Source: Acidobacteriota bacterium (GTDB lineage Bacteria > Actinomycetota > Acidimicrobiia > Spongiisociales > UBA5794). Taken from it: a DNA stretch of 60,777 nucleotides. The notes beneath the pieces are model-generated. The model had not been told where the DNA came from. It searched no databases and worked only from the letters and a program-made list of their open reading frames with translations. Shown here in pieces: positions 44,986 to 53,533 of this stretch. Positions within the stretch are counted from its first letter, which is position 1. Every line of letters begins with the position of its first letter. The translations under genes were made by a program, and so were the position numbers. The stretch spans positions 1-60,777 of the forward strand of contig JADFQA010000020.1 of assembly GCA_022562055.1 (NCBI GenBank), given 5' to 3'.

Positions 44986-45079
44986 AAAAGAGTAGTACGA
45001 CGCCGTACGCACCCAGTCTCGCCTCACAGATGACTGGCTGCGGTCCCACACAGGTCACAGAACCAGGAAGCTCGCGGTC

Positions 45080-45085
45080 TACCCT
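45080..45085 (+). promoter_or_regulatory. -10 element of a probably leaderless transcript
   Basis: TACCCT lies 7 nt before the ATG at 45093, with no ribosome site. Confidence 0.4.
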
Positions 45086-45092
45086 TTGGGAC

Positions 45093-46145
45093 ATGTACGA
45101 ATCCCTCGTGTTGGCCAGACTGAAATTCCAACTTGTGGCGCCGATGGTCACCGGCAACGGCGTTGTCAAGGGACGCGACATCGTGCTTGTTGGAGTTGAA
45201 CGAGACAACACCATCGGTTGGGGTGAGGCAGCCCCCTTCCCCGGCTATTCGCAAGAGACCGTCGACGACGTGTGGCTTGCTCTAGGAAAGAACGCGGATC
45301 TGATCCTTAAGGGATCCCTCCCAGAAATGCCGGCAACGGCGAAGGCAGCGCTCGACCAGGCCCGCTGGGATCTGGCCGCTCGTCTCGCAAACGAGCCGCT
45401 GTGGAGCGCGATAGGAGGGCTCGCCAAACCGATCGCGTGTCGCGTAGCAGTTTCCGGTAAGACAATTCCCGATCTACTTGCACAAGTGCAACATGCCGTC
45501 GACAACGACATCCCGGCGGTGAAGGTAAAGGTCATGCCAGGACGAGACGTCGCGTTCGTCGAGGCGGTTGTCGCCAAGTTCCCAGAACTCAGCGTCGCGG
45601 TCGATGCAAACGAGTCGTTCGACCATACCGCACAAGATGTCTTCAACGGATTCGAGGCGTTGAACCTCGATTTCATCGAGCAGCCGCTTCACCGCGATGA
45701 CCTGCGCGGCCATGCGCGGCTGGCAGCAAGGATTGACACGCCGATCGCCCTCGACGAGTCGTTGCATTCGGACGGGATGCTGAGGAAGGCAATCGACATG
45801 GCGGCTGCTGATCTCCTCACTGTCAAACCGGGGATAATCGGCATATCGGGAGTGCTCGAAGCCAAACGACTTGTGGACAACACCCACATGAAGATTCGCC
45901 TCTCCGGGCTCGTCGAGTCGAGTGTTGGACGCGCTTCGACCATCGCACTTGCCACATTGGATGGCATGGGACCCTCCGATCTGGCGCCAACATCTTTCTA
46001 TTTAAGGGGTGACAGCTGCGCACCGCCGTGGGACTCTGAGAACGGCTCCATCGACCCCAGACCGGATCCGGGCATCGGTGTCGTCGTAGACATCGCGGAG
46101 CTAGAGGACGTTGCAGTGGCGTGGGGTAGGTTTACGAAGTTGTAG
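45093..46145 (+). CDS. menC: o-Succinylbenzoate synthase-like enolase-superfamily enzyme (MenC)
   Basis: A 350-residue enolase-superfamily enzyme. The catalytic residues are all visible: Lys in AVKVKVMPG (KxK), Asp in VAVDANESF, Glu in DFIEQPLHRDDL, Asp in IALDESL and Lys in LLTVKPGIIG. GWGEAAPFPGYSQET in the capping domain is typical of MenC and of the N-succinylamino acid racemase group. It probably dehydrates SHCHC to o-succinylbenzoate for menaquinone, which fits the b558-type SdhC. A racemase or dipeptide epimerase function is the alternative. ATG at 45093 is preferred. Confidence 0.8.
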   Translation: MYESLVLARLKFQLVAPMVTGNGVVKGRDIVLVGVERDNTIGWGEAAPFPGYSQETVDDVWLALGKNADLILKGSLPEMPATAKAALDQARWDLAARLANEPLWSAIGGLAKPIACRVAVSGKTIPDLLAQVQHAVDNDIPAVKVKVMPGRDVAFVEAVVAKFPELSVAVDANESFDHTAQDVFNGFEALNLDFIEQPLHRDDLRGHARLAARIDTPIALDESLHSDGMLRKAIDMAAADLLTVKPGIIGISGVLEAKRLVDNTHMKIRLSGLVESSVGRASTIALATLDGMGPSDLAPTSFYLRGDSCAPPWDSENGSIDPRPDPGIGVVVDIAELEDVAVAWGRFTKL

Positions 46146-46155
46146 CCGTACCCGG

Positions 46156-47016
46156 CTACGCGTCTCCGAAAGCCTTTTCGGCGGCCTCAACGGTGTTTGC
46201 CAACAGCGAGGCGATTGTCATCGGGCCGACACCGCCGGGCACGGGAGTAACACCACCGGCCACCTGCGACACACCCTCAAAGTCGATATCGCCGACAAGC
46301 TTGTCGTTGACCCTGTTGGTGCCCACGTCGATCACGACCGCACCCGGCTTGACGTGCTCACGTCTCAGAAGGTTCGGGACACCGGCTGCTACCACAATGA
46401 TGTCGGCCTCCAGCGTGACCGCTGCCAGGTCGGGGGTTCGCGAGTGCGCCTGAACGACAGTGCAGTCCACCCCTTTTGTGCCGAGCATGATCGCCATCGA
46501 GCGCCCCACCAGGAACGATCGTCCGATGACAACAGCTCGTTGCCCTGTCGTTTGAATTTTGTAGTGCTTGAGGATTCGTAGGATGCCAACCGGTGTTGCA
46601 GGCCTGGGTCCCGGGCGATCGAGAACAAGAAGTCCGAGGTTGTAGGGATGTAGGCCGTCAGCATCCTTTGTAGGATCCACGGCCGCAACGGCGGCGTTTC
46701 CATCGAGACCACTGGGCAATGGTAACTGCACGATCATCCCGTCGACCCGATCATCGGCATTGAGGGCGTGGACCGCCGCGATCACGTCAGCTTGTGAGAC
46801 GTCAGACGGGAGGTTCACGTCCACCGAAATCATCCCGGCTTTGTCGGCGGCACGATGTTTGTTTCGCACGTAAATGTGTGACGCCGGGTCGTCACCCACA
46901 AGCACGGTCGCCAAACCGACGTTCTTGCCTCGCGCCTTGAGGGCTGCGACGCGTTCGGCCACCTCGGCCCGCACCACGACCGCAACGTCACGCCCCGAGA
47001 GTATCTGTGCGCTCAA
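46156..47016 (-). CDS. folD: Methylenetetrahydrofolate dehydrogenase/cyclohydrolase
   Basis: A 286-residue bifunctional enzyme. Catalytic Tyr/Lys are in SHIYVRNKHRAADKAGM. VDGMIVQLPLPSGLD and DADGLHPYN follow. The nucleotide-binding block is VVIGRSFLVGRSMAIMLG, with the C-terminal GGVTPVPGGVGPMTIASLLANT. It interconverts methylene- and formyl-tetrahydrofolate and supplies 10-formyl-THF to the PurN and PurH enzymes encoded just upstream. TTG is the start codon at 47016, overlapping the purH stop (TTGA). Confidence 0.95.
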   Translation of the reverse strand: MSAQILSGRDVAVVVRAEVAERVAALKARGKNVGLATVLVGDDPASHIYVRNKHRAADKAGMISVDVNLPSDVSQADVIAAVHALNADDRVDGMIVQLPLPSGLDGNAAVAAVDPTKDADGLHPYNLGLLVLDRPGPRPATPVGILRILKHYKIQTTGQRAVVIGRSFLVGRSMAIMLGTKGVDCTVVQAHSRTPDLAAVTLEADIIVVAAGVPNLLRREHVKPGAVVIDVGTNRVNDKLVGDIDFEGVSQVAGGVTPVPGGVGPMTIASLLANTVEAAEKAFGDA

Positions 47017-48620
47017 TGTCGAAAGTGCCTTTGGTTTGTGAAAACGAGAGAAACGCCGCGCTCGTTTGCCGCGGCAATAACCTCATGGTCGCGTTTTGAG
47101 CCGCCGGGTTCAACCACCGCGATAATGCCGGCGTCGGCTAGAACATCGAGACCGTCTCGGAACGGGAAAAACGCGTCGCTTGCGGCCACAGTCCCGATGG
47201 CTCGGTCGCCGGCTTTGACGATCGCCCGCTCGGCAGCGCCGACACGACTTTGGTCGCCCGCCCCGACACCGACCGCAGCCATGTCGCTGACAATCACGAT
47301 GGCGTTCGATTTGGTGTGTGCCGAGACGGTCCAGGCAAAACGCAGCGCTTCCATCTCGGTGGGGGTTGGCTTGCGCTCGGAAACGACTTGCCAGTGCTCC
47401 GGCAGCACACCGCCGGCGGTGGCGACCTTGTCGCGAACCTGTACCAGCACGCCACCCTCGATGCGGCGCAGGTCGAAGTCGTTCGAAGCGGGTAAAGGCG
47501 CCGTCACCACTCGCAGGTTCTTCTTGGCCGAAAGTACCGACGCGGCAGCTTCGCTCATGGCTGGCGCGATGACAACTTCAACAAATTTCGATACCAGCTT
47601 GTTTGCTGTGGCCTCGTCGAGTTCCACGTTGCATGCAACGATGCTCCCAAAAGCTGACACCGGGTCGCATGCCCACGCGGCATCCAGGGCGGCGGTCAGA
47701 GTCGCGCCCTCGGCCGCTCCGCATGCGTTCATGTGTTTCATCACCACGACGCCGGGCGCGGACAGGTCGGCAACGAGTCGCCAGGCAGCGTCAGTGTCGG
47801 CGTAGTTATTGAAGGACATTGCCTTGCCTTGGTGAATGACCGCGTCCTTCCACCAGCCGGAAGTGCCGCGTTCTGAGTAGATCGCGGCCGACTGATGCGG
47901 GTTTTCGCCGTAACGCAGAACGTCGACCCGGTCCAAAACCAGCGATATCTCCGCCGGCATTCCCCGTTCTGGCGTCCAATCGTGCGGTATCCCGCACGAT
48001 TGGACGCCAGAACGGGAGTTGGGGGCGCCAGAGTTGAACCAATGCGCAATTGCGGCGTCATATGCGGCCGTGTGGGCGAACGCCTTACGGGCGAGATCCT
48101 GGCGTTCCTCAAGTGTCGTCCCGCCAGCCTCGATGGCCGCCGCAATGCCGTCGTAATCTTGCGGGTCGGTAACCACCACGACATCAGCGTGGTTTTTTGC
48201 GGCGGCTCGAACCATCGTCGGCCCGCCAACGTCGATCTTCTCGATGATGTCATCCGGAGTGGCGTCAGGATCAGCAACGGTCGCCTCGAACGGGTAAAGA
48301 TTGCACACAACAAGATCAATCGGCGTTATCCCACGCTCCGCCAAATCGTCAACGTGCGCCTGCACCGAACGGTTCGCCAATATCGCACCATGGATTGTTG
48401 GATGGAGCGTCTTCACCCGGCCGCCGAGCATCTCGGCGGCACCGGTGACATCAGCAACGTCGACTACCACCAGACCAGCGTCTCGGAGGTGTCTTGCCGT
48501 CCCGCCCGACGATACGATCTCAACACCTGATGCAGCGAGCCGGCGTGCGAACTCGACGAGTCCGTCCTTGTCATAGACAGAGATGAGGGCCTGGCGAATG
48601 GGTTTTCTTGTCATCTTCAT
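47013..48620 (-). CDS. purH: Bifunctional purine enzyme PurH with a palindrome-encoded linker insertion
   Basis: A 535-residue protein. The IMP cyclohydrolase domain (about 1-195) has ISVYDKDGL, EIVSSGGTARHL and GGRVKTLHPTIHGAIL. The AICAR formyltransferase domain has LRYGENPHQSAAIY, VVVMKHMNACGAAEG with the catalytic Lys-His, and SDAFFPFRDGLD. It performs the last two steps of IMP synthesis using 10-formyl-THF. Residues about 202-220 (SRSGVQSCGIPHDWTPERG) are encoded by a 54-bp perfect palindrome and have no counterpart in the PurH proteins I know. They sit between the two domains, where an insertion is most tolerable. The frame stays open. Start ATG 48620 or 48614. Confidence 0.93.
   Translation of the reverse strand: MKMTRKPIRQALISVYDKDGLVEFARRLAASGVEIVSSGGTARHLRDAGLVVVDVADVTGAAEMLGGRVKTLHPTIHGAILANRSVQAHVDDLAERGITPIDLVVCNLYPFEATVADPDATPDDIIEKIDVGGPTMVRAAAKNHADVVVVTDPQDYDGIAAAIEAGGTTLEERQDLARKAFAHTAAYDAAIAHWFNSGAPNSRSGVQSCGIPHDWTPERGMPAEISLVLDRVDVLRYGENPHQSAAIYSERGTSGWWKDAVIHQGKAMSFNNYADTDAAWRLVADLSAPGVVVMKHMNACGAAEGATLTAALDAAWACDPVSAFGSIVACNVELDEATANKLVSKFVEVVIAPAMSEAAASVLSAKKNLRVVTAPLPASNDFDLRRIEGGVLVQVRDKVATAGGVLPEHWQVVSERKPTPTEMEALRFAWTVSAHTKSNAIVIVSDMAAVGVGAGDQSRVGAAERAIVKAGDRAIGTVAASDAFFPFRDGLDVLADAGIIAVVEPGGSKRDHEVIAAANERGVSLVFTNQRHFRH
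47963..48016. repeat. Perfect 54-bp palindrome inside purH
   Basis: Arms of 25 bp (47963-47987 and 47992-48016) are exact reverse complements around a 4-nt loop TATC. The length is 54 bp, i.e. 18 codons, so the purH frame is preserved. The element shares CCGCACGATTGG and GATTGGACGCCA with the intergenic palindrome at 30533-30578. A repeat family able to insert in genes, as the Rickettsia palindromic elements do, is the simplest explanation. Confidence 0.75.
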
Positions 48621-48630
48621 TCCAAAATCA

Positions 48631-49233
48631 CTATGTGTCCCAGATTACGTTTCTGCCATCAACACGCAACTGGCCCTTTCCAAAGGCGTCGACCACAAGT
48701 GGCAGCACCTGATGTTCGACCGCCTGAATCCGCTTGTGAAGCGTCGCAACGGTATCTCCGGGCCGGACCGCGACAGACTCCTGCAGGATGATGGGACCGT
48801 GGTCTACCTCCTCGTCGACAAAGTGCACCGTTACACCGGTGACGCGAACGCCGTGTTGAATCGCCTGCCCGACAGCATTGGGCCCCGGGAACGCGGGCAG
48901 CAGCGCCGGATGAACGTTGATGATTGCGTGCGGATACCGCTCCATGGCGACCGGGGCGAGGATCCGCATGAACCCTGCGAGGACGAGTCCGGCAACGCTG
49001 TGCTCATGCGCCACGTCACAGACAACCGAGGTGAAAGCAGAGCGGTCGGGGAAGTCTGACCAAGACACGACGACGTTGGCAATACCTGCGGCGGTGGCGC
49101 GATCGAGGGCTTGGACCCCAGGACGATCGGCGATGACGACGGCGATCTCAGCTCCGAAGTCGCCTCCGGCGGAAGCATCGATGAGGGCCTGGAGATTCGA
49201 CCCGCTCCCAGAAACCAGAACAGCCAAACGCAT
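48631..49233 (-). CDS. purN: Phosphoribosylglycinamide formyltransferase
   Basis: A 200-residue enzyme. LAVLVSGSGSNLQALIDA binds phosphate. GFMRILAPVAMERYPHAIINVHPALLPAFPG carries the catalytic Asn-x-His, and GVTVHFVDEEVDHGPIILQESVAV has the Asp. It uses 10-formyl-THF to formylate GAR in purine synthesis. ATG at 49233 is chosen by analogy to family N-termini; GTG at 49257 with AGGG 8 nt upstream is an alternative. The further open frame up to 49623 is not family-like. It lies 10 nt upstream of purH, so purN-purH-folD form one operon. Confidence 0.93.
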   Translation of the reverse strand: MRLAVLVSGSGSNLQALIDASAGGDFGAEIAVVIADRPGVQALDRATAAGIANVVVSWSDFPDRSAFTSVVCDVAHEHSVAGLVLAGFMRILAPVAMERYPHAIINVHPALLPAFPGPNAVGQAIQHGVRVTGVTVHFVDEEVDHGPIILQESVAVRPGDTVATLHKRIQAVEHQVLPLVVDAFGKGQLRVDGRNVIWDT

Positions 49234-49486
49234 CCGTTCTGTGGTATCTGAAATCACGATGATTACCCTAGAGACCGCTCGTCGCCGGTGCGAAACGCCC
49301 CGTCGGCACAGAGAAACCTGCGCCATTGTGTCGTATAAGAGGCGTATTACCCCGGGTTGAATACCCGAGTTCGACCCGCAAGCGAACCTCCGAGTCATTG
49401 ATAACATGCGACTCGGTGATCCCGGTACGCGCTGAGCCGCGATGCGGTCGAAGCAACAATGACCCAGAGCGAAGTTGGAGGCTTTT

Positions 49487-50104
49487 ATGAGAGTGGACTT
49501 TTGGTTGGACCCGGTGTGTCCGTGGTGTTGGATGACGTCGCGCTGGATTATCGATGTCGCCCCACACCGAGACCTGGACGTCCACTGGCGGTCGATCAGC
49601 CTGAAAATAAAGAATGCGGACACCCCCGATCAACCCTTCGCCGGGTTGTATGAAAGCAGCCATCGTTTGCTGAGGGTGATGGAGGTGGTCCGCGACGCCG
49701 AAGGTGACGCGGCGGTCGGCGACCTATACGCAGAGTACGGGAGGCGCATCCACGTCGGTCAGGATTTGGAGTTCGACCCTGCAGAAGCGCTCGACGCAGT
49801 CAATCTGAACCGGAGTTTCGCGTCAGCGGCAGATGACGACAGTTGGGACGAAGCGATATCAACGAGCACGGCAGAAGGGCTTTCGCTAACCGGCGAGGAT
49901 GTCGGCACGCCAATCATTGGGTTTGACGACATGGACGGCAATCCGGTTGGCATCTTCGGGCCGGTGATTTCGCGCAACCTCGATCTCGACGTATCGTTGA
50001 GGCTGTGGGACGGGGTCTACGCCGCTGCAACAATTCCGGGGTTCTGGGAGCTCAAGCGAACACGAACCGAGCGCCCCGAGGTCGGCTTCCGCCCACCGAA
50101 ATAG
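49487..50104 (+). CDS. DsbA-family oxidoreductase, Rv2466c-like (mycothiol-linked)
   Basis: A 205-residue thioredoxin-fold protein with active site DFWLDPVCPWCWMTSRWI (CPWC). Rv2466c-type features follow: the helical insertion HRLLRVMEVVRDAEGDAAVGDLYAEYGRRIH and the cis-Pro segment EDVGTPIIGFDD, then IFGPVISR. Rv2466c is a mycothiol-dependent reductase that responds to oxidative stress. GGAGG lies 5 nt before the ATG at 49487. It precedes two iron-sulfur genes on the same strand and may share a redox role with them. Confidence 0.88.
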   Translation: MRVDFWLDPVCPWCWMTSRWIIDVAPHRDLDVHWRSISLKIKNADTPDQPFAGLYESSHRLLRVMEVVRDAEGDAAVGDLYAEYGRRIHVGQDLEFDPAEALDAVNLNRSFASAADDDSWDEAISTSTAEGLSLTGEDVGTPIIGFDDMDGNPVGIFGPVISRNLDLDVSLRLWDGVYAAATIPGFWELKRTRTERPEVGFRPPK

Positions 50105-50236
50105 GGCGGCCACCGGTCCAGGCCGCCACTTCGCTTCGTCGCAAGTTTTTGCCGCAGCGAGTCACGCGAAGGCTGCCCCTCTATGCACCCGGGACCGCCT
50201 ACACTCCGACGCAAGCGCAAGAAAGGCAGAACACAC

Positions 50237-50471
50237 ATGAGCGATTCCGACGATCAAGCAGTGGTGACGGTGACACCTATGAACCCCGCCCCGTCGTCGT
50301 TGTTCTTCTCGTTGTTCCATAACTGACATGATTACCTCTCAATCGAGGTGACCGGTCATCAGGGGGACCCTCACACTCTGCCGCTGCGGACAGAGTGGCA
50401 ATAAGCCGTTCTGCGACGGCACTCACTCCAAAGTCGGATTCGAGTCCGAGGGCCTTCACCCCACGAGCTGA
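50237..50471 (+). pseudogene. Frameshifted CDGSH iron-sulfur protein gene
   Basis: The CDGSH motif is intact: [22 protein letters not shown] ends a frame closed by TGA at 50469-50471. That frame has no ATG, GTG or TTG between an upstream TGA (about 50348) and the motif. A different frame starts at ATG 50237 (MSDSDDQAVVTVTP, GAAAGG upstream), hits TGA at 50324-50326, and then continues with [17 protein letters not shown] right up to the motif. A family-like product would need at least two frame changes, the last one near the CACACTCT dinucleotide run at 50372-50379. Either a decaying gene or base errors explain this. CDGSH proteins carry a 2Fe-2S cluster. Confidence 0.7.
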
Positions 50472-50514
50472 CTGTGGCGGTGTAGGTGGATCGATAGACG
50501 AACGAGAGGGAGAC

Positions 50515-50787
50515 GTGTCGATCGGTACCCGTGACTACAAGAATGATGACATTACGATTCATTGGGACACAAGTCTTTGCTCCCATGCCGCCGAATGCAT
50601 AGCATGCGCACCCACCGTTTTCGACCCGCAGGCGCGACCGTGGGTGAACGTTGATGGGGCATCAGCCGATGTCATTCAACAAGCAATCGACCGCTACCCT
50701 TCGGGTGCATTGAGCTACACCCGACACGACCGATCAGATTCAATCGAGGAAGTAATGACGCCGCACGTGCTCACCGCGCCGACTTGA
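50515..50787 (+). CDS. Small 4Fe-4S mono-cluster protein (Fer4_19/YjdI type)
   Basis: A 90-residue protein: ITIHWDTSLCSHAAECIACAPTVFDPQARPWVNVDG, then a C-terminal IDRYPSGALSYTRH. This is the divergent mono-cluster ferredoxin family (Fer4_19), in which three N-terminal Cys and the C-terminal CPSGAL Cys usually bind the cluster. Here the last position is Tyr (YPSGAL instead of CPSGAL), so the fourth ligand may be missing or supplied by the Cys of CSHAAECIAC. Such domains are often fused to or adjacent to CDGSH domains, as here. GTG at 50515 follows GAGAGG at 5 nt. Confidence 0.75.
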   Translation: MSIGTRDYKNDDITIHWDTSLCSHAAECIACAPTVFDPQARPWVNVDGASADVIQQAIDRYPSGALSYTRHDRSDSIEEVMTPHVLTAPT

Positions 50788-50892
50788 TGCACTGACTCGG
50801 CGCCGGGAATCAACCGGTCGTTTCACACACCCGTTGGCCGTGCGAAGACTGCAGCCGCGGCCTTCACCACAGCCCACCGCAGGTGGCGTGTG

Positions 50893-51819
50893 TTACCGGT
50901 TCATGGCCTCAAGCATTGCGGCGCCCATGTCGGTCGGCGTCGGCGCAACGACCACGCCGGCGGCTTCCATGGCCGAGATCTTGTCCGCAGCAGTGCCCTT
51001 GCCCCCCGAAATGATCGCACCGGCGTGACCCATGCGTTTACCTGGAGGGGCAGTTATGCCTGCGATAAGCCCAGCGACCGGCTTGGTCATGTTCGCCGTG
51101 ATCCAGTCGCATGCTTCTTCCTCTGCGGTGCCGCCTATCTCACCGATGATGATGACACCCTCGGTTTGCGGGTCGTCGTTGAACAGGGCGAGACAATCGA
51201 CAAAGTTGGTGCCGTTGACGGGGTCACCGCCGATGCCGATAGCTGTCGACTGGCCGAGGCCGTTGTTAGTGAGTTGGAACACTGCTTCGTACGTCAGGGT
51301 GCCCGACCGAGACACGACGCCGATCTTGCCCGGCGTGTGGATGTAGCCGGGCATGATGCCAATCTTGCACTGTTGCGGCGTGATGACACCCGGACAGTTG
51401 GGACCGACGAGACGTGCACCCGTGTCGGCGAGGAAGTACTTTGTGTTGACCATGTCGGCGACCGGGATACCTTCGGTGATACAGATCACGACTTCAATTC
51501 CGGCAGCACCGGCTTCCATGATCGCGTCGGCCGCAAACGGCGGCGGCACGTACACGACGGACACCGTCGCACCGGTCGCCGCGACGGCCTCGACAACGGT
51601 ACGGAAGATTGGAAGCTCTGCTTCGTAGGTGTCGGGACGACCCTGGACACCGGAGTGGTCGGTCTCACCCGCAAAGCTCTCGACCTGGCCGGCACGCGAC
51701 GGATGTACGGCCCCCACCATTTGCGTGCCGTAGGCGATTGCCTTGTCCGTGTGGAATCGACCAGTCTTCCCGATGCCTTGGACGAGGACCTTGGTGTCCT
51801 TTGAGACGAGAATGCTCAT
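50893..51819 (-). CDS. sucD: Succinyl-CoA synthetase alpha subunit
   Basis: A 308-residue subunit. The CoA-binding Rossmann part has [21 protein letters not shown] and [29 protein letters not shown] and [13 protein letters not shown] are typical. The phosphorylated catalytic His lies in [19 protein letters not shown]. With SucC it makes ATP or GTP from succinyl-CoA. Its ATG overlaps the sucC stop (ATGA). Confidence 0.95.
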   Translation of the reverse strand: MSILVSKDTKVLVQGIGKTGRFHTDKAIAYGTQMVGAVHPSRAGQVESFAGETDHSGVQGRPDTYEAELPIFRTVVEAVAATGATVSVVYVPPPFAADAIMEAGAAGIEVVICITEGIPVADMVNTKYFLADTGARLVGPNCPGVITPQQCKIGIMPGYIHTPGKIGVVSRSGTLTYEAVFQLTNNGLGQSTAIGIGGDPVNGTNFVDCLALFNDDPQTEGVIIIGEIGGTAEEEACDWITANMTKPVAGLIAGITAPPGKRMGHAGAIISGGKGTAADKISAMEAAGVVVAPTPTDMGAAMLEAMNR

Positions 51820-53039
51820 CGTGTCAACTCCACAATTTTTTCGGCGCCATCTTTCATGTCGGATGCGCTCACGACGTTGAGCCCGGACTCGTCAATGATC
51901 TGCTTGCCAAGTTCCACATTCGTCCCTTCAAGTCTGACGACAAGGGGAACTTGAAGACCGATTTCCTTAACCGCAGCCACAATCCCTTCTGCGATCGTGT
52001 CGCACTTCATGATCCCCCCGAAGATGTTCACGAAAATGCCCTTGACGTTCGGGTCACTTGTGATGATCTTGAACGCGGCCGTTACCCGCTCTGCGGTTGC
52101 GCCGCCGCCCACATCGAGGAAGTTGGCGGGTTCACCGCCGGTTGACTTGATGATGTCCATCGTCGCCATTGCCAGGCCCGCACCGTTCACCATACAGCCG
52201 ATCGACCCGTCAAGTTTTATGAATGAAAGGTCGTGCTCGCTAGCTTCCATCTCAGCAGGGTCTTCCTCAGATACGTCTCGCATCTCCAGCACGTCGGGGT
52301 GCCGATACAGTGCGTTCGATTCGAAACTCATCTTGCCGTCCAGTGCCATCACGTGACCGTCGGTCGTGACAACGAGCGGGTTGATTTCGATCATGTCGGT
52401 ATCGAGTTCGATTGCTGCGTCGCACAGCATGTGCATAAACTTCACGCCGTTCTTAAACGCCGACCCCTCAAGACCGAGCCCGTACGCAATGGTGCGCGCC
52501 TGAAACGGGAGCAGTCCCATTGCAGGGGTGATCTCTTCTTTGAGGATCTTCTCCGGCGTGTTCGCGGCAACTTCCTCAATCTCAGTTCCGCCTTCGGTGG
52601 ATACCATGAGAATGTTGCGCGACGTTGACCGATCAAGCACCACCGAGACGTATAACTCGGTGGCTATGTCGATGCCTTGTTCAATGTAGAGTCGGTTGAC
52701 CTTCTTGCCACCCGGACCGGTTTGGATGGTGACGAGCGTTGATCCCAGCATCTTCTCGGCGAGTTCACCGACCTTCGCCTCTGTCGCCTCGATGCCACCC
52801 TTGATGCCGTCGAGCACCACGGTGACTCCGCCGAGATCTTCATGCTCCTTGAAACAGCCCTTGCCGCGTCCGCCGGCATGGATCTGTGACTTCACAACAA
52901 CAACTGGGTTCCCGGACTCTGCGACGAGTCCCCGCACGGCCGCCACAGCGTCCTCGACGTTGGTCACCATGACCCCGGATGGGACCATGATCCCGCGGGC
53001 TTTCATCAGCTCCTTTGCTTGGTATTCGTGAATCTTCAA
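51816..53039 (-). CDS. sucC: Succinyl-CoA synthetase beta subunit
   Basis: A 407-residue ATP-grasp protein. [20 protein letters not shown] opens the chain. [16 protein letters not shown] is the nucleotide-binding Lys/Gly block, [24 protein letters not shown] holds metal ligands, and [21 protein letters not shown] with [19 protein letters not shown] completes the CoA-side domain. It works with SucD in the TCA cycle. It lies 42 nt downstream of the B12-binding protein gene, suggesting that methylmalonyl-CoA entry and succinyl-CoA use are co-expressed. Confidence 0.95.
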   Translation of the reverse strand: MKIHEYQAKELMKARGIMVPSGVMVTNVEDAVAAVRGLVAESGNPVVVVKSQIHAGGRGKGCFKEHEDLGGVTVVLDGIKGGIEATEAKVGELAEKMLGSTLVTIQTGPGGKKVNRLYIEQGIDIATELYVSVVLDRSTSRNILMVSTEGGTEIEEVAANTPEKILKEEITPAMGLLPFQARTIAYGLGLEGSAFKNGVKFMHMLCDAAIELDTDMIEINPLVVTTDGHVMALDGKMSFESNALYRHPDVLEMRDVSEEDPAEMEASEHDLSFIKLDGSIGCMVNGAGLAMATMDIIKSTGGEPANFLDVGGGATAERVTAAFKIITSDPNVKGIFVNIFGGIMKCDTIAEGIVAAVKEIGLQVPLVVRLEGTNVELGKQIIDESGLNVVSASDMKDGAEKIVELTR

Positions 53040-53081
53040 AGAGCCTCCTCGGCTTTATGGTTCGACACAACGCAAGTGTGT

Positions 53082-53477
53082 CTAGTCGTCGCTGGAAAGG
53101 TTGGCATGCACCCAGTTGGCAATCTCGCTGAGCGATGTACCTTGCGTGAAAATCTCCGCCAACCCGGCACGTTTCAGAATCTCGATGTCCGGTTTTGGTA
53201 TGACCCCACCGCCAAACACCACAATGTCGTCTATGCCTCGATCACGCAGGACTTCAATGACCCGCGGAAATAGGGTGAGGTGGGCACCGGAGAGCGCTGA
53301 CAAACCAATGCCGTCGACGTCTTCCTGGATTGCTGTTTCGACGATTTGCTCGGGGGTCTGGTGGAGCCCCGAGTAAATCACCTCGCACCCAGCGTCTCGA
53401 AGTGCGCGAGCGACGACTTTGGCACCTCGATCGTGGCCGTCAAGACCCGGTTTTGCGATGAGGATGCGAGCTGGCAT
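53082..53477 (-). CDS. B12-binding subunit of methylmalonyl-CoA mutase type
   Basis: A 131-residue stand-alone cobalamin-binding domain. The base-off B12 motif D-x-H-x2-G is in [19 protein letters not shown], followed by [20 protein letters not shown] and [13 protein letters not shown], which contact the nucleotide tail. This is the small subunit or C-terminal domain type of methylmalonyl-CoA or related acyl-CoA mutases. The large catalytic subunit is not in the window. Linkage to sucCD fits formation of succinyl-CoA from methylmalonyl-CoA. Confidence 0.9.
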   Translation of the reverse strand: MPARILIAKPGLDGHDRGAKVVARALRDAGCEVIYSGLHQTPEQIVETAIQEDVDGIGLSALSGAHLTLFPRVIEVLRDRGIDDIVVFGGGVIPKPDIEILKRAGLAEIFTQGTSLSEIANWVHANLSSDD

Positions 53478-53533
53478 GCCATGAGATTAGCCCCTTGAGT
53501 ACTAAGCAAAGGGTTCCGGGTACGACGCGGCCG

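Noticed and set aside
49234-49623. Long N-terminal extension of purN
   Set aside because: The sequence is not family-like and overlaps the divergent promoter and start region of the DsbA-like gene.
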